A DNA stretch of 64,000 bases from Apostichopus japonicus (taxonomy: Eukaryota > Echinodermata > Holothuroidea > Aspidochirotida > Stichopodidae): NCBI RefSeq assembly GCF_037975245.1, contig NC_092582.1:14672077-14736076 (forward strand), given 5' to 3'. The position numbers and the translations under genes were made by a program. This document shows, in pieces, positions 31,871 to 42,546 of this stretch (position 1 is its first letter; each line of letters starts with the position of its first letter). Under the pieces are notes generated by a model. The model was given only the letters and a program-made list of their open reading frames with translations. It was not told the origin of the DNA and did no database searches.

Positions 31871-32110
31871 GTATACAATCAAACAGGCGCAAATGCTAAG
31901 TGACCTTATAGGCCTAACTTTCGATTTGACATTCTGCTTTGTGTTTTTAGCTACACAAGTCCTGAAAAGACTATAGTTCTAAAGGACTCTGTATACAATC
32001 AAACAGGCGTATGCCTATATAATAAGTGACCCCCTGACATTCTGCTAGGTTTTTTTCCTTTAGTTTGTTTTTTGTTGTTGCTAAATAAGCCCTGAAAAGG
32101 CTAATGTCGC
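31871..32110. repeat. Direct tandem duplication, about 120 bp unit
   Basis: Both units start GTATACAATCAAACAGGCG and share AAGTGACC, GACATTCTGCT, TTTTTAG/TTTAGT and CCTGAAAAG.CTA blocks in the same order (31871-31990 and 31991-32110). Divergence is moderate with small indels. Confidence 0.8.
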
Positions 32111-34940
32111 GAAAGTGTTATCGAGGCTGGCCAAAGTTCCCAAAACGGTTAAGTCCTTTCAATGTTACCTGAAGTCAAATGTTTCCCTCATATCGTTAAA
32201 TTGGGTTTGTAATGCATTAACTTTGTGTGACTGACTAAGTGCTTAGTGACTGCTGCGTAGTGTGTATTACGTCACATTAGTTTCCTTTTTGCTAACATAG
32301 TTAAAACTTGCATCATTCGTTTATAACAGCTAAAACAATATAAATGATTTATAATTAGGAAACAATTGATCTCAATTTTGGGTCTTACAAAAGAAAATCG
32401 GACTTGCATATACGACGTTTACTCCTATGTGAATGTCAAAACTTTACGTTATTAGATCCATGACAATACAAAGCCTGAAATTCTGAGAATGCATGCTGAG
32501 CGTCTTCTATGTCAATGACTGGTTGCGTAGCAACCGACATTTTTGACTCAGTAGTCTTGATCGTCGATTACATAATTGTAACATGCTAAGTCACGCTCTA
32601 GTTATTTGAAGACACTACTGTGTGGACTTTGGAAATTAAATGTCAACATTGTTGAGTAAATTGGCGTATTGGAACAATTTGTCAAAGGTTTATTTACAAA
32701 TGTCATCGTTGGTATTTTACCTCAAAACAGCTCCTAATTCGGAGAGCCCAGGGTTCCATATCATTTCGTTTCCATATAGCATATATCTATATTAATTTAA
32801 TCCGTTGGTGATGTTTTGCTGATGTTAAAGGTATTCATTCGGTAATGATGTCAAATATGCTAGGAAGTCAATTAATGGTCACTCATATTCATTCATAATT
32901 CAAACTTACAAGCATTAAACTGCCGCCCTCAATGTATTCCTCCTCATTGCATTTAAGTGATCTAATTAAACAATCCTGGGCGTCTGGGAATAATGTGGGT
33001 GTTCATATATTCCTTGAAAGTACATTTGAAAACTTGCCATGCCGTCCATTTCCGATGATCTGATATATTCACATGAAATTTCACCCCAAGTATGCTACGG
33101 GATGTTCCAAAATTGGGGAGTTGGAGGGGGGGGGGGGGCGAATTTGGACAGAAGTAGGGGACAAACACTAAAGGTGACGTATATAAACGCCCTAAAAAGA
33201 CGATTAGTGTAGTCAACTTAACTTTTACTTGCTTACAGCGTCAAATTACAAATCCTTAAAAGACCGGAAATTTCGGCTGCTTTAAATATATAACACAGAA
33301 ATGATGAAAATATAAAATAATGCAAACTACAAATTTAACTGGTCGACGGTTTACAAAAGACATAAACGCACTGCATCGACGATTGTCCCATTTCGCCCTA
33401 TATTTGGCATGTTGCCATGTTGCGTATCGGCACATAATTAAAGCCTGTTTTGTAATATCCAACTGGTACACGAAACTCTTCATAAAATATTTACAGGAGG
33501 CAAGCAGTTCTGTGAGAAATGTTGGCAGAGTCATTCCGTATCTTTGTGTATATCTTAATGTATAAAGACAGTATATATTTGATCTATGGTGGACTTTGGT
33601 CGCAGTTGGTTCCATTAACTCCTGGCAATGCATCAGTGTGATTGTGTAATCTGAGCCAGTCGGATACGATGTGTGTAGGGTATGACGTCAGTGGTTGATT
33701 TTCGGCTGTTTGCGTATAGTGCATATCACTCTATGCTTCGTGTGACTTGGAACTGCAATCATTTTCAACATATACAGTACCATGAAATCTCCGTGGTTGT
33801 TAACTTGTTGTTAGTGACTGGCACGAGTGACTTGCAATGAAAACGGTAGGCTACTTCAGACAACATCAAATTAAACACAATTAGTATAAAGTACACAGAA
33901 CTTCACCTACGACCGTGCGGTATGTCAATGGTTTCAACACCATATATCCTACCGATTTCAAATTTGTACCAACACGTACCTCAAAAAGTACGAATTTTCA
34001 AATCAAATGGAGTGATCGATCATCGACCACTCCTCAAATTACCACCTCAACCCCGCCCACCAGTGTGATTCATGGAGTGTGTTTGACTTTTAAACTGCTA
34101 AAGTGATATTATTGCCCTGTTCTGCACTTGCCGATATGCCTATTCCAACACAAACACATACAAATAAAATTTAAAAAAAGAAAAGCCTTTGTGACCTGCA
34201 GAATTTCAGATTCGACCTCTCATATAACAAAGTTAAATCATGTAGCTACAACAATTCCACGGTCGAATCTAAAAGCAAAAATTCTACCTCAATTAGACAA
34301 AGAGGAAAGTGAGCTTATTCCCATATGGATGTGTACACAGCTCCTTGTTTTATAGTTTGTGTAGGGCAAATATCAAGACAGTGTATACAAAGAAATAAGA
34401 CCATGTTCTGCAAACGCACCCGAAGGTTATATGTCAATTGCATATAGTTCTTAAGTAAACAAGTTTGTTTTTTACTGTCGCCTATAATTCATTTTAACGA
34501 GTCCTAATGTGTGCCTAATATATAGGATGTCTTTCTACGAATACCTTGACAACCCAATTGTATTCATTCTTCTATTCGCTCTTGAATGGACCTTGAAAAT
34601 CGTTTAATTTTTTTTTTCCAGTTACATATCATTGAAAATATCTTTTAACCTAAAAAAATTCTATATCAATTACACTTCTTTTTTTCCCGATTATTTATAT
34701 CAGGTCATTTAATTTTGCTTCTACAATTTATATTCACTCTTAATTGTATTCATGGGATTGTGCTTACTTGTGGTGGTGTCTGTTCAAAATTATCAAATAT
34801 TGCTGACACTAGAAAATCGGCAAGGCATTTGGAGAATAAAAAAATCTGTAGTCTTATACACACCAGTTTCATGTATAGTCCGTCGTTAAGTAAGTCTAAG
34901 ATAAAGCGCAACAGTATTGCCCCAAATATATACTGGAACG
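32111..34940. other. Intergenic, no supported gene
   Basis: Only short chance ORFs, including an antisense pair at 33256-33633 with no coding bias. A G12 tract lies at about 33127. Confidence 0.35.
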
Positions 34941-34949
34941 GTCAAAACG

Positions 34950-35012
34950 TGTCTCACGTGACTGTTACGTCACAGTCATAATGTATTCTCAGCCAATGAG
35001 ACACGTAGCTCG
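34950..35012. promoter_or_regulatory. Cluster of E-box, CRE-like and CCAAT motifs
   Basis: Within about 60 bp there are CACGTGAC (34955-34962), TTACGTCA (34965-34972) and AGCCAATGAG containing a CCAAT box (34993-34997), then a second ACACGT. This density of classic promoter elements is unusual for the surrounding AT-rich DNA. No gene start nearby could be identified, so the role is open. Confidence 0.35.
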
Positions 35013-35110
35013 GAACGTCATATAGCAATGTTTAGAACTGACTGTTTTCAGCGGAGTTAGTTCAAAATTTAGGGTCGTTGTTCTAGATGACAAGTGCAAC
35101 CATTAAGTCT

Positions 35111-35190
35111 ATGACTGTAAATGCCATATGACTGTATATGTCAAATGACTGTTTATGCTATATGGCTGTATATGCTATGGCTGTATTCAG
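35111..35190. repeat. Minisatellite, about 17-bp unit (GACTGTATATGCCATAT-like)
   Basis: Five imperfect tandem copies of GACTGTAWATGYCAWAT or shortened forms, just downstream of the motif cluster at 34950. Confidence 0.75.
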
Positions 35191-37620
35191 AGGTATTGAA
35201 TTGTATGTAAGAGCTTACCAGCAACCTATATGCTATTCAAAAGATTTGTTATGCTTTGCTTATTATCGATTCATTTATTAAGAAATTTACTTATATTCAA
35301 TGTAAATATTATACCATACGTACTTTTGTACTTGAAAGAATAATATTACGGAGATTTTTATTTTGTATCTGTGGTTTTATCATAAACAGAATGATTTTAT
35401 CTGATGTTGCAATAGGTATAGATGTATATGACATGTATAGTTAATAAATCTTTGTACAGTTTAGAAGGAAAAAAATCTAACATTTCTTTAATTTTACATT
35501 GGCATTTCTCCAAACGGAGGTGGTTAGAAAACAAAGATAGACGTTAGGCAATACTCTATGTATTTTATATTGCATAACGTGAGAAATATTGATAAATAGT
35601 GGCTATTGACACTGAGGGGAAAAAAAGTAACATCCGGGTAACGTTTTTAGAATATGACACACTGCAGTACGAAAATATCAAACGCAAAAGATAAGAACGG
35701 GTTTGGCAAGTCTATTTGCTAATATCTCACTTTTGCAATATGACAAAGAAACCACGATTTTTTGTTTTATAGACTTTAATCATGTTTTCGGCCTGCTATA
35801 GTTGGGGCGTCTATTTTTCGTCGATCTTTGCTGTAAGCTAGCTTATCAGGGAACTTGGTCCTAAATTGCAGCTCACTGTGTGTGTCTGTATATTCGCACC
35901 ACCCGTTCAGCTTTGATGTTTTCCGTAGTCTTTCAATGTTAGCTTTTGTGTATATATTTCTCTTTTCTTTTGATGTCTATTTTTAATAACTGACGTTATT
36001 TTTCGCCTACCGATATTTTCAGCTTGTTTGTGGTATTCACCAATTCAAACCTTTTGTGATGTTTGATTGTTATCAATTGTGTAATGCTTTTTGTGACGTC
36101 ATAATGAAGACCAAAGTTGTTATAACAGTGGCGAAGCACGGGTTCGTTCGATCAGCTGGAACTACCCATGCACACTTCCGTTGGGTTATAAAAGTATGAA
36201 CCATTTGATTATAATAGACTGTTATTGGGTTTCATAGCATCAATCGCAGAGGAAGTGGGGGGGGGGGGTGATGTTGCATATAACAAAACCAGGGGGAGAA
36301 GGTGAAGAGCGCTAGAGATGAGGTACTCGAGTACTTTACATAATTAATTTTAAGGGGTACCTTTTATTACCATTGAAAGTTTAAATATGTTATTCTTGTT
36401 CCGTGGGTTACATGGTGAATGGTAGAACAGCTCAGTGTTGCTATATTTAGCCATAAGATATTACACACACAGAACTTTGTTTTATCACATTATGAAAAGA
36501 AATAGTTATAGAACCCATGCAAGATGCAGCCAGTCGGGGACAATTTTTCCAATGCTAATACCACTCCAAACTGTCCAGCCATATCCTGCTTCTAAGCACT
36601 CGTACTGACAGTATGAACAGTTCCTAACTTTATTCTTATAACATGATTTTTCATACTACTCATACTCTCAGTACAAGTGCTTTGGAAACAAGACATGTCA
36701 GTACAGTTTAGCCCCATCTGGGTGTAGGAGGGTGCTGACTGTTGACTAGCATTCCCAAGTTATGACTCACACCTGAAGCGACTCTATCAATGTTTATTGA
36801 GAGCACAAGGGAACCAAAACAATTTTATGTTATAATATTAATTTGATACCTAAATGGTAGTACAAAGTGTGATTTTGTAGGTTTAAAGGGAATTTGTAAT
36901 TTGGTGGTTGGTAGTTAACTTAGCTTGTCAGCAGAGCACCTAAAAAAAAAAACACAAACAATAGCGAACATTTTATATTTGTATGTGTATTGAAAATTAA
37001 GTTTTAATACATTTAAAAAGATGTAAGAATTAAATACACAGTGCTAACTTTTATTGTAAAGCGTGTAAAGTATAGGAAATGAATAATGAGTGCAAATCTT
37101 GGCCAAAAATACTGTAAATATCATGTACACTACAAAAAAAAAAAAATTAAGCTTAACATCCATTTTTTTTCCTTTTCATTTTTTTTTTTCACTTTAAAGG
37201 TTTTCCATACTTCATATTGATGCTTACATAGTAATAAAAAAGAAACTGCACTTTTACAAACATTGACAAAATGTGTATTTTTTTTTTTTCTTGGTCTTGT
37301 TTTGAACTGCGATACTCAAACCTCCGATCTGGAAGACGTTTTCGGCGAACTTTTCATAATAACTTATAATTGCAAGGATATAATGTATGGTTCAACACTA
37401 GCCACAAATTCACTCCATATTAAAAGAAGGTACTTTCTACAACAAAATTTATAAAAAGAAATTATATTTTTTTTATTAAAAGGCTAAAACTCATTTTTAA
37501 AGGGGTATTCCCATACCACTTACAAATGTTGGTGTCCCTACTGGATGGCAGCTCATATGTTTCAGTTATGAGGATAGTCCAAAAGTTTTTTTTTTTTTAA
37601 AGTCAATTTTTACTTCAATA
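35191..37620. other. Intergenic, AT-rich, nothing supported
   Basis: Poly(A), poly(T) and one G11 tract (about 36260). No coding exon or RNA gene seen on either strand. Confidence 0.35.
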
Positions 37621-37625
37621 GTTTA

Positions 37626-37796
37626 CGGTGGCTTAGTAGGGGCATAGGAAAGAAAAAAATTAAAGATAAAAAGTCAAAATTTTGTGGTGAAAATGTCAAA
37701 ATTTTGAGATACAAAGTCAACATTTTGAGATAAAAAGTCAAAATTGTGTGATCTGGAGACACCAATTTTTTTCCCTATGTCCCTATTAAGCCACCG
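37626..37796. mobile_element. Short MITE with TA target duplication (Tc1/mariner-type)
   Basis: The ends are inverted repeats: CGGTGGCTTAGTAGGGGCAT at the left, and the right end in reverse reads CGGTGGCTTAATAGGGACAT. Both are flanked by TA (37624-37625 and 37797-37798). The interior is an AT-rich stretch of about 20-22 bp repeats with the core AAAAAGTCAAAATTTTGAGA. Length is about 171 bp. TA duplication and small size fit a mariner-type MITE, which is inference. Confidence 0.7.
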
Positions 37797-39058
37797 TACT
37801 ATTTGAGGTGCATGCCACTTGACCAATAGACAAAAGCTACCACACAATGTTGTCATGGAGGTTTAGTCTCGAATAACCTACCAAGTTTTGGGAAAAATTC
37901 AACAAAAAAACTGCTTTTATGTAGGGGAGATGTCATTAAGACCACATGCTTACAACTGAGCACCCCCCTCAAACCCTCCCCCACCCCCCCCCCCCCAAAA
38001 AAATGCCCTGCAAACCTTCACTGAACTTGGAGCCTGATGATGTGACTGGCATTACAATAAATATAGTCTTCCATTCTGTTATACTAATGAGACACAATGA
38101 AGAGACTAAGCTGAATTGATAGGAAGTTAAAATTATAACCTGCATATATAGAGGTCTTCACTGTAGCTTAACACATACCAGTAAATCTCTCGAGTAGGCA
38201 CTTAGCTACTACGTCAGTTTATTACAAATTCACTGTTTTTGAGCTTCACAACAGCTGCAAACTGTTAGTACAAATATTTCACATATTTTGCTTCCTTACT
38301 CAGTCCATCATAGCTTTATCCCATTTACTGTATCAGTTTCATGGTAAATGACAACAACAACAAAAAGAGTGTTGGAGCTAAGAATGTAAACATATTCAAC
38401 AAATGTTTGCAATGCATTCAAACTAAATGATAAATCATGACAGTTCAACAAACATACAGAGTTTAACCAACATACACACACATTCCTCTCTCTCTCCAGG
38501 CATTCTCTGTATTATTAACCCACTTTGGAAAACTCAAACCTATTTTTTTTCTGGTAAAAGGAAAGTTTTCTGGCGATATCATAATTGGTTGCGAACATAC
38601 CGTGTATCACAGACCAATGTTGCCTTTCTGAGTTATTTATGTGTGAACTCTTGACCTCTTGGCAAAGATGCTATTCAGGGTTTGAACCTGCAAGAGTCAA
38701 CCTAGGTTTGGTCCTTTTTTTTTCCAGCAATTTCACAAAAAAATAGACTTCTCAGCTTGGCAAATGGAATGGTCTGTTGATTAGTGTGTTATGGAATCAA
38801 ACTATGATTTTTCAGGTATAATATTATCTACTCATGTCATATGACTCGTTTTGTGTTTGTGATAATAAACAGGAAGTGACACATCTGTTGCTTGAGTTAC
38901 ATGAAGCAGTTAGTAACATCTATAGCACAATGAAAATCACCAGAATAGCAGTATCAAGACCGTGACGTCATTGTGCAATACACACAGATGAATAGCAATG
39001 AGAGTAACCTGGCCCTGGTGCAGCAAAAAAATGGGTCCCCCTCCCCTCCCCCATGGAG
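37797..39058. other. Non-coding, possibly distal 3'UTR or downstream of the ADAMTSL-like gene
   Basis: A C12 tract lies at about 37984. Several TTTATT hexamers (AATAAA on the minus strand), for example at 38218, could serve as polyadenylation signals for the minus-strand gene, but none can be chosen. Confidence 0.3.
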
Positions 39059-39300
39059 AGTATGTATGTATGTATTTTAGATCCTCCTGCAAGCAGGAAC
39101 TCGCAAAGAAGCCTCGTTGGCTTACCAAAGCCGCGAGCTGACAGAAGTCAGTCTCTTACATTCATATTTAACGTCCATGATTATGAATTGTCAATTGTCA
39201 ACAACTCTGTAACAGGACGACATACATAAATCTTGGAGTGACTCGAACCGGGGACCTTATGATTGGAAGGTACCGGCGTTAACCACTGAGCAAACACTCC
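39059..39300 (-). mobile_element. tRNA-derived SINE
   Basis: On the minus strand the head reads GGAGTG, then an A-box-like TGCTCAGTGGTTAACGC (39292-39276), then an anticodon-arm-like stem ACCTT/AAGGT with an 8-nt loop, then a B box GGTTCGAGTCA (39249-39239), then CACTCC, which pairs with the head. A tRNA-unrelated body of about 150 bp follows and ends in a (CATA)n tail at 39078-39061. The wrong loop size and attached body argue for a SINE and not a working tRNA gene. Confidence 0.7.
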
Positions 39301-39449
39301 ACTGAGAGTCCAACGTTTCACCCAATCCCAGCCATGGTTTAACATTAAAACATTAACTGATCTCTACACATTGGCTGACCAAAAAAACAGACACAGTTGT
39401 GTGTGTAATCTCATACAAAGCCTGTGGCATGTAACAAATTTTTGCAATA

Positions 39450-39605
39450 ATGCCCCAGTTTACCATAACCATGAATGAAGAAGATTCTTCACTTGTAGAT
39501 TTTCCACAGTATAATATCCGTCGAGAAGGCGAATTCAGCCCTGTTAGTCAGCAACAGACACCAACGCGTACTGCAACAACAAAAACCGCCTCGGTGATTG
39601 CATAA
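39450..39605 (+). CDS. Short coding-looking ORF of 51 codons, function unknown
   Basis: An ATG at 39450 opens 51 codons ending at TAA (39603-39605). A second in-frame ATG lies at 39471 (MNEEDSSLVDFPQYNIRR). The peptide is acidic then basic and Gln/Thr-rich, with balanced codon use unlike the AT-rich neighbourhood. It could be an unannotated small protein, a terminal exon (CCCCAG at 39453-39458 could act as an acceptor) or a decayed gene fragment. It lies antisense to the likely 3'UTR side of the ADAMTSL-like gene. I recognise no family. Confidence 0.3.
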   Translation: MPQFTITMNEEDSSLVDFPQYNIRREGEFSPVSQQQTPTRTATTKTASVIA

Positions 39606-40689
39606 CTTGGAGGTGACATCATTTGACTAAGAGGAAGTTAGTGTTGTCTTTGACAAAAGGACTAAAAACAAACACACACACATACAAAGGCAACTAACAA
39701 AGACTGTGGTTGTATGAATACTGGGAAATTATCTACTTATATTGTGATGTCATCTGTTTAATTACAATACTCAAATTGGTATATTTGTTTTAATGGGGGA
39801 ATTTACAGCAAATCCACTGGTATAAACTCATCATTCATTAAAATTAAGGGCCACACACAATAACAGACAGGAATATAGTATATGACCTTGCACGGCGAAA
39901 TTGCTATGCAGAATGTGCACCAACATCTGATACAATAGCTTCATCAGCAGAGCGCAGCATTAATGAACAGACTAAGAGTAAATATCTACTTTTTGTGTTC
40001 TCCATGCAGAGTATAGAGGAATACAAACGGAACTTCTAGCAAATCTTGCCTTGATACTACAGACCTTGTTACTTGAAATACTAAGACCACTAGATTAACA
40101 CAAAGTTTCTTTTAACGCAAGAAAAATGAAAATTTGACCATGAAGGAACAGGACAGACCAAAATGAATTTGTGCCCTCATACAAAATAGGAATATTTTTT
40201 AGGAGTAATGTACTCCGAGGCCAAAGATGACGTTTAATGGCCACTTATATCCGTCGTGTACTACTATATCACAACGGTTAAATAACCCAAAAAGTAGTCT
40301 GGAAAGGGAAAAAAAAACCTTCACTAGCTCTCACTCAAAAGTGATTTACAATAAAGATCTTTCTACCAATACAAAATTAAAGAGACATAATTTACTTACT
40401 CTGAATAACCACCTGCTACAACTTTCATCTTCTCTTGCTGACACTACTGCAAAAGACAATGGACAGATACAAAGACCCCCCCCCCACCACACCCACAATG
40501 ACAAAAAGAAGAAAAATATAAAGAAATTGCTAAATCTTATCAAGAAAATGACTGTAAGTTAATATCAGAAATAAATATCATTTACTTATTTGACGGGCAA
40601 TGGACTCAGTTCAGTTGTCCGACATAGACATCGAAATTGTAATACTGGCTTTTCAACCGTCTGCTCAAATGGTCGTCACTCCCTCTCCT
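39606..40689 (-). other. Probable 3'UTR of the ADAMTSL-like gene
   Basis: Sequence directly downstream of the TGA stop (40692-40690) on the minus strand. No supported coding frame on either strand; the 111-codon plus-strand ORF at 40227-40562 is Lys/Asn/His-rich and looks like chance. Confidence 0.4.
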
Positions 40690-40793
40690 TCACCTTGTAC
40701 AAGTCCTGCAGCAGTTCTGTGCATAGTACTTGTATGTGCAGAGATTGGCCTGTTTGATCACGTTACACTTCACCGTGGCGTTATCCGTACAGA
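40690..40793 (-). CDS. ADAMTSL-like exon 17: PLAC domain and stop
   Basis: Encodes V (split) then [24 protein letters not shown] and TR before TGA (40692-40690). The six cysteines match the PLAC (protease and lacunin) module found at the C-terminus of ADAMTSL and papilin proteins. One sequon (NAT). Confidence 0.92.
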
Positions 40794-42511
40794 CTAAGCG
40801 GAGAAGGAAAGACGAGAGAACAGAGACATGAATTTAGACCACATCGACCGTTGACAGGCTTTTGGTAAAGAAGATGACCCCACATTTGACCTTAAAGGCA
40901 TTGGAGACTTGCCCCAAACTGGATGCCGCGCTCTGAAAAAGTTAACTTTCCGTTGCTTGCAAGTGAAGTTTTCTTCTTGTCGCTACAAAATGCAGACAGT
41001 AATGAAACATGATACCTTGGACCTGAGATGTCCATGGCTCCTATATGTACACTGTGTTGTGGGTATTGACTGTAGCTGTATGTATTGACTGTACACTAGT
41101 GTGTAATTACCGACGGTAGCAAGCTGTGTGTGTATTTTCTGGGATCGATGGTGGTGTGTTACACTTCTGTTACACCTCATTCGTAACTAGCTCAGATTAC
41201 CGGCATGAGACGTTTCTTTGTGCGCGAGTCTTCACACCCTTTAAAGTCTTCATTAATCATTCCATCTTGAGGGGTCTAAACTATCTGTTGTTTTTTTTAT
41301 TGTTGCTTGTATTCTGTAGTAGCTAATCACACCATCATGACTGAGGTACGTTTTTGCCAAAATCTTGGCCCATTCTCAGAGATTTAGCAAACAAGAAAGT
41401 TTAAACAGATCCTTCCCCCGTACAGGAAACGTTAACCCCGACAGATGCATGCATGACCAAAATGTCTTGACCTCAAAATGAACCCTACACAGTTAAAATA
41501 TGTTTGCTCAATGCAAGGGAAGCAAGTATTAATGCAAGGGTGGTTGTTGAAATGTGTCCTTCAAATGGCTCTCTCTCTCTGCTGAGGGGAGCATTCAGAG
41601 ATAGAGGCATTACTTAGTGGTGCTAAGCATGGTCATTGTGCAAAATGCTTAGCCCAGCATATATAGCCAGTACAGTTACGACCGGACAGGTTAAAAGATG
41701 AGGGGTGTTTGTACATCAATCAAAACAACATACAAGGTGGACATCATATTTTGATTTTAAGTTTTCATTGGCTCGATATCTGCAAATGGGCCAAAATTAC
41801 TAAAACAGAGTTACATCGCCATGGTTGTGTGACTACTTTACCACACAAATGTATCTAAGGTTTTTGCAGAGGTTTAGTGTTTGCTTTGTTGTGTTTATAA
41901 GCGAATGCAGAATGAGGCTTAAATATTGTACCAAATTCAGGAGAGCAAACTGACAGGGAAGTTGAAAGCAAAATACCTGAAAAGATAACAGAGATTTACT
42001 TCACCACCTCTCCATGTTCCCCTCCCCCCCCCTCCCCAAATTAAACTGGGATGTGATCACTGGTTATACTGTATTTATAATGTTAGTACTTCTGACTGGC
42101 AATTATAGTCTAACTACACCTCAGAATGAACCATCTGATGTCCCTATATGGGAATCCCTCCCCCTCCCCTACTTGGGAGTCCGCTTCAATGACAACTCCC
42201 CCACCCAATACCACACACCCCTTCCTTGCCCCTTACATCGGCCACTTTGTACTGCAAAACGATATGGGATGTACTTACCTTCCCTGACTGGACAATCTCC
42301 CAGGCTACATGAATGCACTGCTGGAGGCATGGAATTCCTGTCACACCTGTGGGAGGGAGCACCATTCTGGTAACAGCGGACCTTCCTCCTCTTTTGACCG
42401 CCTCCGCACGTGACGGAACACTACAAACAGAGAGAAAAAAGACTTGAGATGTCGGTTGAAGGAAGACAAAAGCACCCAAAATATCATCTTGAAACTATAT
42501 ATATATAAAAC

Positions 42512-42546
<35 letters not shown>

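Noticed and set aside
33256-33633. 125-codon minus-strand ORF overlapping an 81-codon plus-strand ORF
   Set aside because: AT-driven composition, no domain, and open frames on both strands at once suggest chance.
39239-39300. Functional tRNA gene on the minus strand
   Set aside because: The anticodon loop is 8 nt and a SINE body with (CATA)n tail is attached.
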